Of a DNA stretch of 9,765 nucleotides, positions 1 through 6,567 are shown one piece after another (within the stretch, counting starts at the first letter, position 1; the number at the start of each line of letters is the position of its first letter). The notes beneath the pieces were generated by a model. The model saw only the letters and a program-made list of their open reading frames with translations. It did not search any database and was not told the origin of the DNA. Location of the stretch: assembly GCA_031127185.1 (NCBI GenBank), contig JARIET010000084.1, positions 1-9,765 on the forward strand, written 5' to 3'. This DNA is from Gemmatimonadota bacterium (GTDB lineage: Bacteria > Gemmatimonadota > Gemmatimonadetes > Gemmatimonadales > Gemmatimonadaceae). The position numbers and the translations under genes are program-made.

Positions 1-80
1 GTGAAGAAACTCTTCAGCTTCTGCTCGACGATGGTGTGTAATGCGATCCGAACCGCTTCGAGAAAGGCCATAGGCGGCAT
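1..80 (-). CDS. MacB/FtsX-type ABC permease, N-terminal fragment (cut by window edge)
   Basis: Only the first 26 codons are inside the window. They read M-P-P-M-A-F-L-E-A-V-R-I-A-L and continue to E-Q-K-L-K-S-F-F-T. This matches the N-terminus of the permease at 1549-2793 (V-P-F-F-E-A-V-R-L-A-L ... V-Q-K-L-K-S-F-F-T), where the cytoplasmic amphipathic segment leads into TM1. The first 24 bases of the window differ from 2723-2746 at a single position, so this is a close paralog of that gene. The start could be ATG at 80 or ATG at 71; the latter aligns exactly with the GTG at 2793. Neither has a clear Shine-Dalgarno. The gene lies beyond a terminator and a large inverted repeat, so it may be transcribed separately from the efflux operon. 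The identity rests on about 26 residues; the rest of the protein is not visible. Confidence 0.72.
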   Translation of the reverse strand, partial: MPPMAFLEAVRIALHTIVEQKLKSFF

Positions 81-111
81 ACGGGCGGTGTGGGGGCAGG
101 GTTTCGGCGAG

Positions 112-278
112 CGGGGGACTGCGGGACGTGGGAGGACGTGGGAGGACGTGCCACACAAAATGAAAAACGGAGTGCCGTATCCAACCGACACTCCGCGTCG
201 CTGACCCTTCTCAAGTTCCGAGGGTTGTTGCCCGTCCCCCCAGGTCCCCCTGCGTCCCCCTGCGTCCTGCAGTGCCCC
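112..278. repeat. Imperfect long inverted repeat with 10-bp tandem periodicity
   Basis: The left arm (112-150) contains three consecutive 10-mers: GCGGGACGTG, GGAGGACGTG, GGAGGACGTG. The right arm (241-278, tandem pattern starting about 231) contains CCCGTCCCCC, CAGGTCCCCC, TGCGTCCCCC, TGCGTCCTGC. The reverse complement of 241-278 aligns along the whole left arm at roughly three quarters identity, including the distal GGGGGACT/GGGGCACT block. A transcript through here could fold into a long stem enclosing the terminator hairpin at 168-195. No open frame with coding character covers the region. It may belong to a family of intergenic palindromic repeats; its function is unknown. Confidence 0.7.
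163..195 (-). terminator. Rho-independent terminator of the efflux operon
   Basis: On the minus strand, CGGAGTG (195-189) pairs perfectly with CACTCCG (174-168). The loop is about 14 nt and could gain two more pairs past one mismatch. Five T residues follow directly (167-163), then another T-rich stretch to about 157. It lies roughly 90 nt after the stop of the permease at 287-1546, the last gene of the operon, and separates it from the permease fragment at the left edge. The hairpin sits inside the larger inverted repeat at 112-278. Confidence 0.75.
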
Positions 279-286
279 GTAGTTGG

Positions 287-1546
287 TTACTCGTGCCGAA
301 GTGCCGCCACCGGATCGAGTTTCGCCGCCCGCATCGCCGGTAGCATGCCGAACGCGATCCCGGTCAACGCGCTCACCCCGAGTGCTGCCACGACGGCCAG
401 CGGAGGGACCGACGCCGCGATGGGGGTTGCCGCCTTCACGACGAGCGCCACGAGCCAGCCGAGCACCAGACCAATCATTGCGCCGGTGGCCGTCAATGTC
501 ACCGCTTCAACGAGGAACTGCCAGAGAATGGTGAGGCGGGTGGCCCCAAGTGCCTTGCGCACGCCAATCTCGCGGGTGCGCTCGGTGACAGAGATCATCA
601 TGATCGCCACGACGCCAACGCCGCCGACCATGAGCCCAACCGACGAGAGCGCAATCATCACGAGGAAGAACATGCCGAACACCTTGTCATAGACTTCGAA
701 CAGGCGCTCCTGTGTGATGATGGCAAAATTCGACTCGCGGGCCGGTTTGAGGCCTCGATACGCACGCAAAGCGGCCGTGACCTCGTCCTGGGCCAGGTCG
801 GGCCTGACACCATCAGCCGGCTTCACGACCACGCCCATCCATTGCACGCGCGCGCCCAGATGACGCGACAGCGAGGTCAGCGGCATGATGAACTCGGGAC
901 GTGCGGGGCCCTGCAGGAAGCTTGCTTCGTCCTTGTACACACCGACCACCAGAAATGGCCCACCGCGATTGGCCTGCAGCAAGATCTCTTTTCCCAGCGC
1001 GCTGCCGTCAGTGAACAGTCGCTCCTGTGCCGTCGTGTTGATCACCACGACACGCGTGGCGTTCCGAAACTCCTGTTCGGTGAACGAACGCCCGTCGACC
1101 ATGGTGGGCGGGTTGATCCGCACCCAGTTCGACGTGAAGCCGGTGTAATTGACATTGCTGAGGTACCGATCGCGGTACTTGGCGGAACCGCCCCACCCTT
1201 GACGCGCCCCGACTTCGGCGAGCGAGGGAATTTCCCTCAGCATGTCGACTTCAGCGAAGGTGATGGGCGGGTTCGAGCGCCATCGGCACGAGTCGCCCGA
1301 GTCGCCGCAATTCTCGAACACGATCGGGAACCGTTGCACGAAGAACGATGTTGGCCCTGCGGACTCGAAGTCTGCCGCCACGCTCTGGTTGATCCCGTGA
1401 ATCGCGGCCGAAATGACCACCACCACGAAGACGCCAACCGCCACACCGAGAATGGTCAAGCCCGCGCGGACCTTGTTGGCCTTCATGGCATCGTACGCGA
1501 TGCCAATGCCCTCGAGCGACATCTTGACCTGGTCGACGAATCGCAT
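287..1546 (-). CDS. MacB-type ABC transporter permease (second permease of the operon)
   Basis: A 419-residue inner-membrane permease with the MacB/FtsX layout. TM1 is at about 31-50. A large periplasmic core (MacB_PCD-like) covers about 51-285. The C-terminal FtsX domain has TM segments at about 291-317, 343-371 and 382-403. Family motifs are T-E-R-T-R-E-I-G-V-R-K-A-L-G-A-T (321-336), the cytoplasmic loop that contacts the ATPase, and the C-terminal L-D-P-V-A-A-L-R-H-E. Size and order fit the stand-alone permease type, not E. coli MacB, which carries a fused ATPase. The ATG at 1546 is 2 nt from the stop of the preceding permease, and AGGA lies about 6 nt upstream, so the two are translationally linked. 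The periplasmic core has two cysteines (80 and 87) absent from the partner permease. Together with that partner it probably forms the membrane dimer driven by the ATPase at 2871-3671. Substrate unknown. Confidence 0.93.
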   Translation of the reverse strand: MRFVDQVKMSLEGIGIAYDAMKANKVRAGLTILGVAVGVFVVVVISAAIHGINQSVAADFESAGPTSFFVQRFPIVFENCGDSGDSCRWRSNPPITFAEVDMLREIPSLAEVGARQGWGGSAKYRDRYLSNVNYTGFTSNWVRINPPTMVDGRSFTEQEFRNATRVVVINTTAQERLFTDGSALGKEILLQANRGGPFLVVGVYKDEASFLQGPARPEFIMPLTSLSRHLGARVQWMGVVVKPADGVRPDLAQDEVTAALRAYRGLKPARESNFAIITQERLFEVYDKVFGMFFLVMIALSSVGLMVGGVGVVAIMMISVTERTREIGVRKALGATRLTILWQFLVEAVTLTATGAMIGLVLGWLVALVVKAATPIAASVPPLAVVAALGVSALTGIAFGMLPAMRAAKLDPVAALRHE

Positions 1547-1548
1547 GG

Positions 1549-2793
1549 TTATTCCTGCCGCAGCGCAACGACGGGGTCGAGCAGCGACGCGCGGCTCGCG
1601 GGATACACACCCGACAGGATCCCGACGCCGGCCCCGATGAGCACGCCAACCCCGATGGACCAGGGCGCGACATACGTGGGCATGGGTGACACTTCGCGAA
1701 TCAACAGGGCGAGTCCCGCGCCGGCGGCGATGCCGAGAGCAGCGCCGAATGTGCTCAGGGTCGATGCCTCGATCAGGAACTGGATCATGATATCGCGCCG
1801 CTTGGCGCCCAGCGCCTTGCGGATGCCGATCTCGTGCGTCCGCTCAGCCACCGCAACCAGCATGATGTTCATGATGACAATCGCGCCGACCACAAGCCCA
1901 AAGGCGGGCAGTGCCACACCGGCCAGCACGAGATAGCCTCGAATCTTGTTCCAGAACTCCAGTGCCGTGTCGGCGGTCTGGAGCGAGAAGTCATCTTTCT
2001 GCGACGGTCGGAGTTGGTGGCGACCGCGCATGACGGCCCGAACGCTTTCCTGAGCCTCCACCAGCGCTTCGGCGGCCTCGGTCTGCACGACCACAGCGTC
2101 GATCGCATTCGACTGGGCATTCAGGAGCCGGTGCACGGGGCTGCGGAATGGCGCGTAGACATAGTTGTCGAATGACATGCCGAACGCACTGCCCTGCGAC
2201 TCTCCGATGCCGACAACGGTATAGAACTTACCGCCGATCTTCACCTGACGGCCGAGGGCATCCACCGTCGGGAAGAGCCGCTTCATCAGGTCGGGCCCAA
2301 TGACGACGACGCTCGATCCCTGGGAGATTTCGCCTGGAGTAAAGAGCCGTCCGGCGGTGACGTCGAGGCGCTTGATCTCGAAGTACTCACCGCCCACGGC
2401 GGTGATCTGCGCCCGCCGCGGCCGCGAATACTGGGACTCGACCATCAGGCTGGCTTCCGAGTACATCGACCAGCGTGTACCCGCAGGCAGCGCGTCAACC
2501 ACCGGCTGGACGTCCGACTCGAGGATTCGACCCCGGCGTGCATACTCGCGCCACGTCGCATCGTCCACGTCGCCAATGTTGATGTTCGGCCGATGGCGGA
2601 GCTCAAACGAGTTCACGGCAATCAGCTTGCCGACGAGATCCTCCTCCATGTATCGACCCATGCCGTCCACGATCGAGACGACAGCAATGAGGAACATCAC
2701 GCCGATGCAGACGCCAAGCGCGGTGAAGAAGCTCTTCAGCTTCTGCACCCGGATCGTGGCAAGGGCGAGGCGGACCGCCTCGAAGAAGGGCAC
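1549..2793 (-). CDS. MacB-type ABC transporter permease (first permease of the operon)
   Basis: A 414-residue permease if started at GTG 2793. TM1 is at about 25-43, a periplasmic core covers about 44-285, and TM segments lie at about 287-315, 338-365 and 376-398. It carries the FtsX coupling-loop motif A-E-R-T-H-E-I-G-I-R-K-A-L-G-A (316-330) and the usual tail L-D-P-V-V-A-L-R-Q-E. The frame stays open upstream to TTG 2862, 8 nt after the ATPase stop. That extension would encode 23 polar residues out of the palindromic repeat at 2804-2860. I prefer GTG 2793 because it aligns residue for residue with an ATG (71) of the paralog at the left edge. Neither start has a strong Shine-Dalgarno, so the start remains uncertain. 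It shares architecture with the permease at 287-1546 but is clearly divergent, which points to a heterodimer. Family assignment is firm; transport direction and substrate are not known from sequence. Confidence 0.92.
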   Translation of the reverse strand: MPFFEAVRLALATIRVQKLKSFFTALGVCIGVMFLIAVVSIVDGMGRYMEEDLVGKLIAVNSFELRHRPNINIGDVDDATWREYARRGRILESDVQPVVDALPAGTRWSMYSEASLMVESQYSRPRRAQITAVGGEYFEIKRLDVTAGRLFTPGEISQGSSVVVIGPDLMKRLFPTVDALGRQVKIGGKFYTVVGIGESQGSAFGMSFDNYVYAPFRSPVHRLLNAQSNAIDAVVVQTEAAEALVEAQESVRAVMRGRHQLRPSQKDDFSLQTADTALEFWNKIRGYLVLAGVALPAFGLVVGAIVIMNIMLVAVAERTHEIGIRKALGAKRRDIMIQFLIEASTLSTFGAALGIAAGAGLALLIREVSPMPTYVAPWSIGVGVLIGAGVGILSGVYPASRASLLDPVVALRQE

Positions 2794-2803
2794 GGGAGGG
2801 GCC

Positions 2804-2864
2804 GTTGAGAGGTGAGGACCGAGGGTTGCGAGGTCTCTGAACTCCCGCCTCTCAACCCTCAACC
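2804..2864. repeat. Palindromic intergenic repeat between ATPase and permease genes
   Basis: GTTGAGAGG at 2804-2812 is a perfect inverted copy of CCTCTCAAC at 2848-2856, spanning 53 bp. A second inverted pair, GAGGGTTG (2821-2828) with CAACCCTC (2853-2860), overlaps the first, so the two hairpins exclude each other. The right side also has a perfect 7-bp tandem duplication, CTCAACC twice (2851-2864). The element fills the only sizeable gap in an otherwise tightly packed operon and has purine-rich and pyrimidine-rich arms like the larger repeat at 112-278. Confidence 0.65.
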
Positions 2865-2870
2865 GCTGGT

Positions 2871-3671
2871 TTAGTGCCCGCCGCCCATCTTTGCCGCGAA
2901 CCGCTCGCGGCGATCATCGCTGGCGATCAGGCCGTCCCGCAGCACGACCACGCGCCGTGCGTGCGCCGCGATGTCCGGTTCGTGCGTCACCATGATGACC
3001 GTCTGGCCCGTGTCCGCGAGCGATTCGAAGACATTCATGATCTCTTCGGACGTCGCAGAATCGAGGTTGCCGGTCGGCTCATCGGCGAGGAGGATGGAAG
3101 GACGGTTCACGAGCGCGCGCGCAATAGCCACACGCTGGCGCTGGCCACCGGACAGTTCATTCGGACGGTGATGCACGCGATCGCCGAGCTTCACTGACTT
3201 GAGCGCCTCAAACGCCCGTTCCTTGCGCTCGGCCGACGAGATGCCGGCGTACACGAGCGGCAACTCCACGTTGTGAAGCGCGGAGGCGCGGGGAAGGAGG
3301 TTGAACGTCTGGAAGACAAACCCGATCTCCTTGTTCCGCACGCGCGCGAGATCGTCGTCCTTCATTGACGAGACCAGCTGGCCATTGAGCCAGTATTCGC
3401 CCTCGTTCGGGGTATCGAGGCAACCGATCAGGTTCATCAGTGTCGACTTGCCCGATCCGGACGGGCCCATGATGGCCACGTATTCGTTGCGACGGACGGC
3501 CAGGTTCACACCGCGCAGCGCCCGCACGATTTCACCGCCCATGTCATACTCGCGCTTCAGCCCGCGGGTGACGATGACCCAATCCTTGCCGGGGGTCTGG
3601 CCCGCGGCGCCGACGACGATCTGGCGTTCCGCCGTCGTGGAAAGGGGTGCTTCGTCCGTTTCGTTGGTCAC
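2871..3671 (-). CDS. MacB/LolD-type ABC transporter ATP-binding protein
   Basis: A 266-residue stand-alone nucleotide-binding subunit that hydrolyses ATP on the cytoplasmic face to drive the two permeases encoded downstream. All catalytic motifs are present: Walker [10 protein letters not shown] (69-77), Q-loop glutamine (121), signature L-S-G-G-Q-R-Q-R (173-180), Walker B I-L-L-A-D-E (193-198) with P-T-G-N-L-D after it, and the switch histidine in V-T-H-E-P (230). The phrase [10 protein letters not shown] and the F-Q-x-F-N-L-L-P segment are typical of the MacB/LolD/FtsE group. The N-terminus is about 30 residues longer than in minimal family members and looks disordered. The start is GTG 3671, 3 nt after the stop of the adaptor gene, with GGGAG about 11 nt upstream. 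A shorter start inside the extension cannot be excluded. The C-terminus ends in M-G-G-G-H. Confidence 0.95.
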   Translation of the reverse strand: MTNETDEAPLSTTAERQIVVGAAGQTPGKDWVIVTRGLKREYDMGGEIVRALRGVNLAVRRNEYVAIMGPSGSGKSTLMNLIGCLDTPNEGEYWLNGQLVSSMKDDDLARVRNKEIGFVFQTFNLLPRASALHNVELPLVYAGISSAERKERAFEALKSVKLGDRVHHRPNELSGGQRQRVAIARALVNRPSILLADEPTGNLDSATSEEIMNVFESLADTGQTVIMVTHEPDIAAHARRVVVLRDGLIASDDRRERFAAKMGGGH

Positions 3672-3674
3672 GTA

Positions 3675-4979
3675 TCAGTTACTCCCGGCCTTCTTCGTGT
3701 TGGCCGCGGCGGTGCCCGTCGCGGGGGTGACGACCGTCTCGCGGACCAGCGTGCCGTCCTTGAGTTCGCGAATCGCCTGGTAGGTGCCGCCGACAATGCG
3801 CTCGTTGCCGGCCAGTCCGGAAAGTACCTCGAAATACTTCTCCCCGGCGATCCCAACCTTTACGGGCTTGAAGGTCACTTTGTTGTCGGCGCCCACCACG
3901 AAGACGCCTTCAACGTCCTTCTTGCCGACCTGCTTGGTTGTCCGTTCCCGGCCCGGGATCTGCGCCGTGTCGGCCGCATCGAGCGTTTCGTTCTCGCGCA
4001 CGGTCAGCGCGATGATCGGGATGGAAAGCACGCTCGTCTTGGTGTCCGTGATGATCTTGGCGGTCGCCGAGAAGTCGGGCTTGGTGTCCTTTGGCGGATT
4101 GATCAGGCGGATCGTGACTTCATAGTCGATCGCCTGATCCCCCGTGCCAGTCGCTGCGGCGCCGCGAACCGAACTGTTCGAGATCTTGACCACGCGGCCG
4201 AGGAACGTGGTATCGGGGAAGGCGTCGAGCTGGACGACCGCGGAATCGGCAATCTTGATGCGCGACACGTCCGTCTCGTCAACCTTCACCTTGGTTTCGA
4301 GAACGCTCATGTCGGAGATCGTGAGCAGCGTGGCCGCATCACGATTCATGGTTCCCTGTATCGCGGTCTCACCCTGCTCGATCACCAGCCGTGTGACGCG
4401 CCCGGCCATCTCGGCATACAGGCTCGTCTTGGCCAGGCGGACCCGGGCGTCCTTCACGCCAGCCTCCGCCTGCTCGACGTTGTGGCGTGACGCTTCCACC
4501 ACCGCCTGATTCACGTCCACAGCCGTCTTGAGTTGCTCGAGCTGCTCGGCCGACACCAGGTTCGGATTGCTTGCGCGAATGTCCTGCGAGCGGCGGTAGC
4601 TGCTCTGCGCCTGTTGCAGGTTGGCAGCGGCCTGCGCCGCCGAGGCCTTGGTGTTTGCCAACTGGGCTTCGGAGCGCTGCAGCGCGGCTTCAAACTCTTG
4701 CGGGTCGATCTGCAGGAGCAGTTGGCCCTTGGCGACATTATCGCCCTCCTTCACCAGCAGCCGCGTGATGCGCCCGGTGATGTCGGCGGCAACGTCGACC
4801 TTCGTCTGCGCGCGAACCTGACCGCTCGCCGTGACGGAAGCGACCAGGTCGCGCTTCTCGACGTTTTCAATGCGGACTTCGGTCGCCTTGTTGCCGCGCT
4901 TCTTGGCTGCGGCGAACGCCACGCCGCCAATACCGACCACCAAGATGCCAAGGACGACGTATTTCGATGTCTTACTCAT
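3675..4979 (-). CDS. HlyD/MacA-family periplasmic adaptor subunit
   Basis: A 434-residue membrane-fusion protein linking the inner-membrane permeases to the TolC channel. It has one N-terminal membrane anchor (about 7-25) followed by basic residues. The first lipoyl half is at about 60-92 (V-D-V-A-A-D-I-T-G-R-I ... V-K-E-G-D-N-V-A-K-G-Q-L-L). An alpha-helical coiled-coil hairpin rich in Ala, Gln and Glu covers about 94-183, followed by the second lipoyl half (about 185-205, M-A-G-R-V-T-R-L-V-I-E-Q-G-E). A beta-barrel (about 215-315) and a membrane-proximal domain (about 316-412) follow. The insertion at about 330-357 is polar and charged, and the tail is Ala/Thr/Lys rich. The start at ATG 4979 lies 17 nt after the TolC-gene stop, with GAGG 9 nt upstream. 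Order and length match MacA. Upstream TolC and downstream ATPase support a tripartite export complex. Confidence 0.94.
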   Translation of the reverse strand: MSKTSKYVVLGILVVGIGGVAFAAAKKRGNKATEVRIENVEKRDLVASVTASGQVRAQTKVDVAADITGRITRLLVKEGDNVAKGQLLLQIDPQEFEAALQRSEAQLANTKASAAQAAANLQQAQSSYRRSQDIRASNPNLVSAEQLEQLKTAVDVNQAVVEASRHNVEQAEAGVKDARVRLAKTSLYAEMAGRVTRLVIEQGETAIQGTMNRDAATLLTISDMSVLETKVKVDETDVSRIKIADSAVVQLDAFPDTTFLGRVVKISNSSVRGAAATGTGDQAIDYEVTIRLINPPKDTKPDFSATAKIITDTKTSVLSIPIIALTVRENETLDAADTAQIPGRERTTKQVGKKDVEGVFVVGADNKVTFKPVKVGIAGEKYFEVLSGLAGNERIVGGTYQAIRELKDGTLVRETVVTPATGTAAANTKKAGSN

Positions 4980-4996
4980 GAGCGGGGGCCTCTGGT

Positions 4997-6466
4997 TCAG
5001 CGGAGAGGGCGGCCGACGGTGCTTTCCAGCGCCGCGTACGCACGATGGTATTCGTAGAGCGCGTCGATCCGGTCGGTCTCTGCGCGCTCAAAGTCGCCAC
5101 GGGCCTGCTGCAGATCCACGAGGCTGTTCAACCCCACCCGGTAGCGTTCCTGCGCCAACTGCAGTGCATTACGCGCCGCAAGCGCGTTTTGCTCCTGAAG
5201 CCGGAAAGTTCGGAAGTCCGCGACGAGCGTTGTGTAGGCGGCGGTCACATCTGCCGTGAGGCGCAGCTCTTCAGCCCGCACGCGATAGCGGGCATCCTTC
5301 CTGCTGGCGGCCGCATCCTGCACGGCCGTTTCACGCTGGAAGCCGTCGAACAGGTTGTACGACAGGCCCAACGAGATCGTGTACGGATTGGAATTGAACT
5401 TGAAGGGGAACTGGTTGTTCTGGTCACGGAGTGCCTGCGCCTGCGCATCGGTGAACTGCAGGGCCGCGCACTGCGCCGGGTTGTTTGGCATTCCCGCGCC
5501 GCGACGCAGCGAGTCGAGCGTGAAGCACTGCGCGCGCGCGCCAGCGACGTTCTCGATTCCCTGGTTCACCAGGAACTCCCCGTCCTTGTACTTCTGCCCG
5601 GCGCCGCCGAATGAGGCGCTGGCCGAGAAGGACGGCAGGTACCCACCCTGCGCGGCGCGGTAATTCGTTTGGGCGGCCATCTCCCGGTACCGAAGGCCCT
5701 TGAGGCTGGGGTTGGCGTTCTTCGCCGTTTCCAGGAGGGCGCCAAGCGTCATGGTGGGTTCCGTGACGACGAACCGTGATGTCAGCGACACGACATCGGG
5801 CTTCGCCACGCCCATCTGCTGAAAGAGCCGAAGCACCGCCAGATCGGCGGTGTTGTGCGAGCGCAGCGCCGCGACCTGCTGCTGGCCGACCGCGACTGCC
5901 GCGCGGGCAACGTCGAGCGACGTCGCCGAGCCGACACCTTCTCTCGCACGGGCCAGGTCGAGCTGCAGCTGGTTGAGCGTGACGAGCGAGTCCTGCAGCG
6001 TCGCGCGCGCAGCCGTCTGCAGCACAAAGAGGTACTGCTGGGTCACGCCAGAAACGAGAGCCAGCTCCGCGCCCTCCGCATCGGCAAACGCTGCATCCTC
6101 GTTCTGCTGGGTCCGCTTCAGGTTGGCGAACGTGCCCGAGTTGATGCGTGCGTTGAAGTTCAGGCCCCACGACGACGAGAGGATGTCGGAGTTTGAGCCA
6201 AACTGTACACCTTCGAAGAACTGTGGGCGGCCTTGGCGGAAGCTGCCGCCGACTGAGGTGTTTGCCGTCGGCAGGAACGCCCCGTAGGCGTTGCGCACAG
6301 CGTTTCCGGCCCGCTCGCGGCCGTTCAAGGCCTCGAGGAAGCTGGGGTTGTTGCGCTTGGCGAGCGAGAGCGCCTCCTCGAGGGTGAGGGCGGTGGGTGC
6401 GGTCGCCTGTGCGGCGAGGGAGCCGGCGGTGGCCAGCAGGAGGGCGCATAACTTCAACAGTCGCAT
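4997..6466 (-). CDS. TolC-family outer-membrane efflux channel
   Basis: A 489-residue outer-membrane factor from ATG 6466. It begins with a signal peptide (1 to about 20, ending S-L-A-A-Q). Two homologous halves follow, each starting with the family pattern L-T-L-E-E-A-L-S-L-A-K-R-N-N-P-S (27-42) or its equivalent L-G-A-L-L-E-T-A-K-N-A-N-P-S (241-254). Barrel strands lie at about 66-76, 98-108, 278-288 and 361-372, and long periplasmic coiled-coil helices make up the rest, ending with V-G-R-P-L-R. The frame is open 35 codons further up, but that stretch is Arg/Pro/His-rich and precedes the signal peptide, so I reject it. The extracellular loop of the second half (about 288-360) is much longer than the corresponding first-half loop and holds two cysteines (314, 333). 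It is the first gene of the efflux operon. I see no convincing sigma-70 promoter in the 101 nt upstream. Confidence 0.95.
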   Translation of the reverse strand: MRLLKLCALLLATAGSLAAQATAPTALTLEEALSLAKRNNPSFLEALNGRERAGNAVRNAYGAFLPTANTSVGGSFRQGRPQFFEGVQFGSNSDILSSSWGLNFNARINSGTFANLKRTQQNEDAAFADAEGAELALVSGVTQQYLFVLQTAARATLQDSLVTLNQLQLDLARAREGVGSATSLDVARAAVAVGQQQVAALRSHNTADLAVLRLFQQMGVAKPDVVSLTSRFVVTEPTMTLGALLETAKNANPSLKGLRYREMAAQTNYRAAQGGYLPSFSASASFGGAGQKYKDGEFLVNQGIENVAGARAQCFTLDSLRRGAGMPNNPAQCAALQFTDAQAQALRDQNNQFPFKFNSNPYTISLGLSYNLFDGFQRETAVQDAAASRKDARYRVRAEELRLTADVTAAYTTLVADFRTFRLQEQNALAARNALQLAQERYRVGLNSLVDLQQARGDFERAETDRIDALYEYHRAYAALESTVGRPLR

Positions 6467-6475
6467 CGATTTCGG

Positions 6476-6480
6476 TTCCT
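6476..6480 (-). promoter_or_regulatory. Ribosome binding site of the TolC gene
   Basis: AGGAA on the minus strand, 9 nt before ATG 6466. It supports the start directly at the signal peptide over the longer frame opening at 6571. Confidence 0.6.
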
Positions 6481-6542
6481 GATGAGGTGTTCGGATAGTT
6501 GTACGGCGCCTGGTGCCTTGGAGTTTCACGGGTAATTGTTCG

Positions 6543-6566
6543 CGCGCGTGACTATGTGGACGCGCG
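6543..6566 (-). terminator. Hairpin just after the secreted-protein gene, possible terminator
   Basis: CGCGCGT (6543-6549) and ACGCGCG (6560-6566) form a perfect 7-bp GC-rich stem with a 10-nt loop. It begins one base after the TGA stop of the gene at 6568-7263. No T-tract follows on the minus strand, so it is not a canonical intrinsic terminator. It may stabilise the 3' end or weakly separate this gene from the efflux operon 100 nt downstream. Confidence 0.4.
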
Positions 6567-6567
6567 G

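Noticed and set aside
90..692. Plus-strand frame of 200 codons over the left intergenic region
   Set aside because: It crosses the terminator and the inverted repeat and then runs antisense to the permease; no coding character.
842..1936. Plus-strand open frame of 364 codons
   Set aside because: It lies antisense across both permease genes, is rich in Arg/His/Pro and has no recognisable domain; typical shadow frame in high-GC DNA.
287..3671. Reading the ATPase plus two permeases as a LolCDE lipoprotein-release system
   Set aside because: The directly linked HlyD/MacA adaptor and TolC channel point to a MacAB-like export machine; Lol systems have no such partners in the operon.
5424..6449. 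Minus-strand open frame of 341 codons overlapping the TolC gene
   Set aside because: It is in a shifted frame inside a gene with clear family features and has Arg/Pro/Gly-biased composition.
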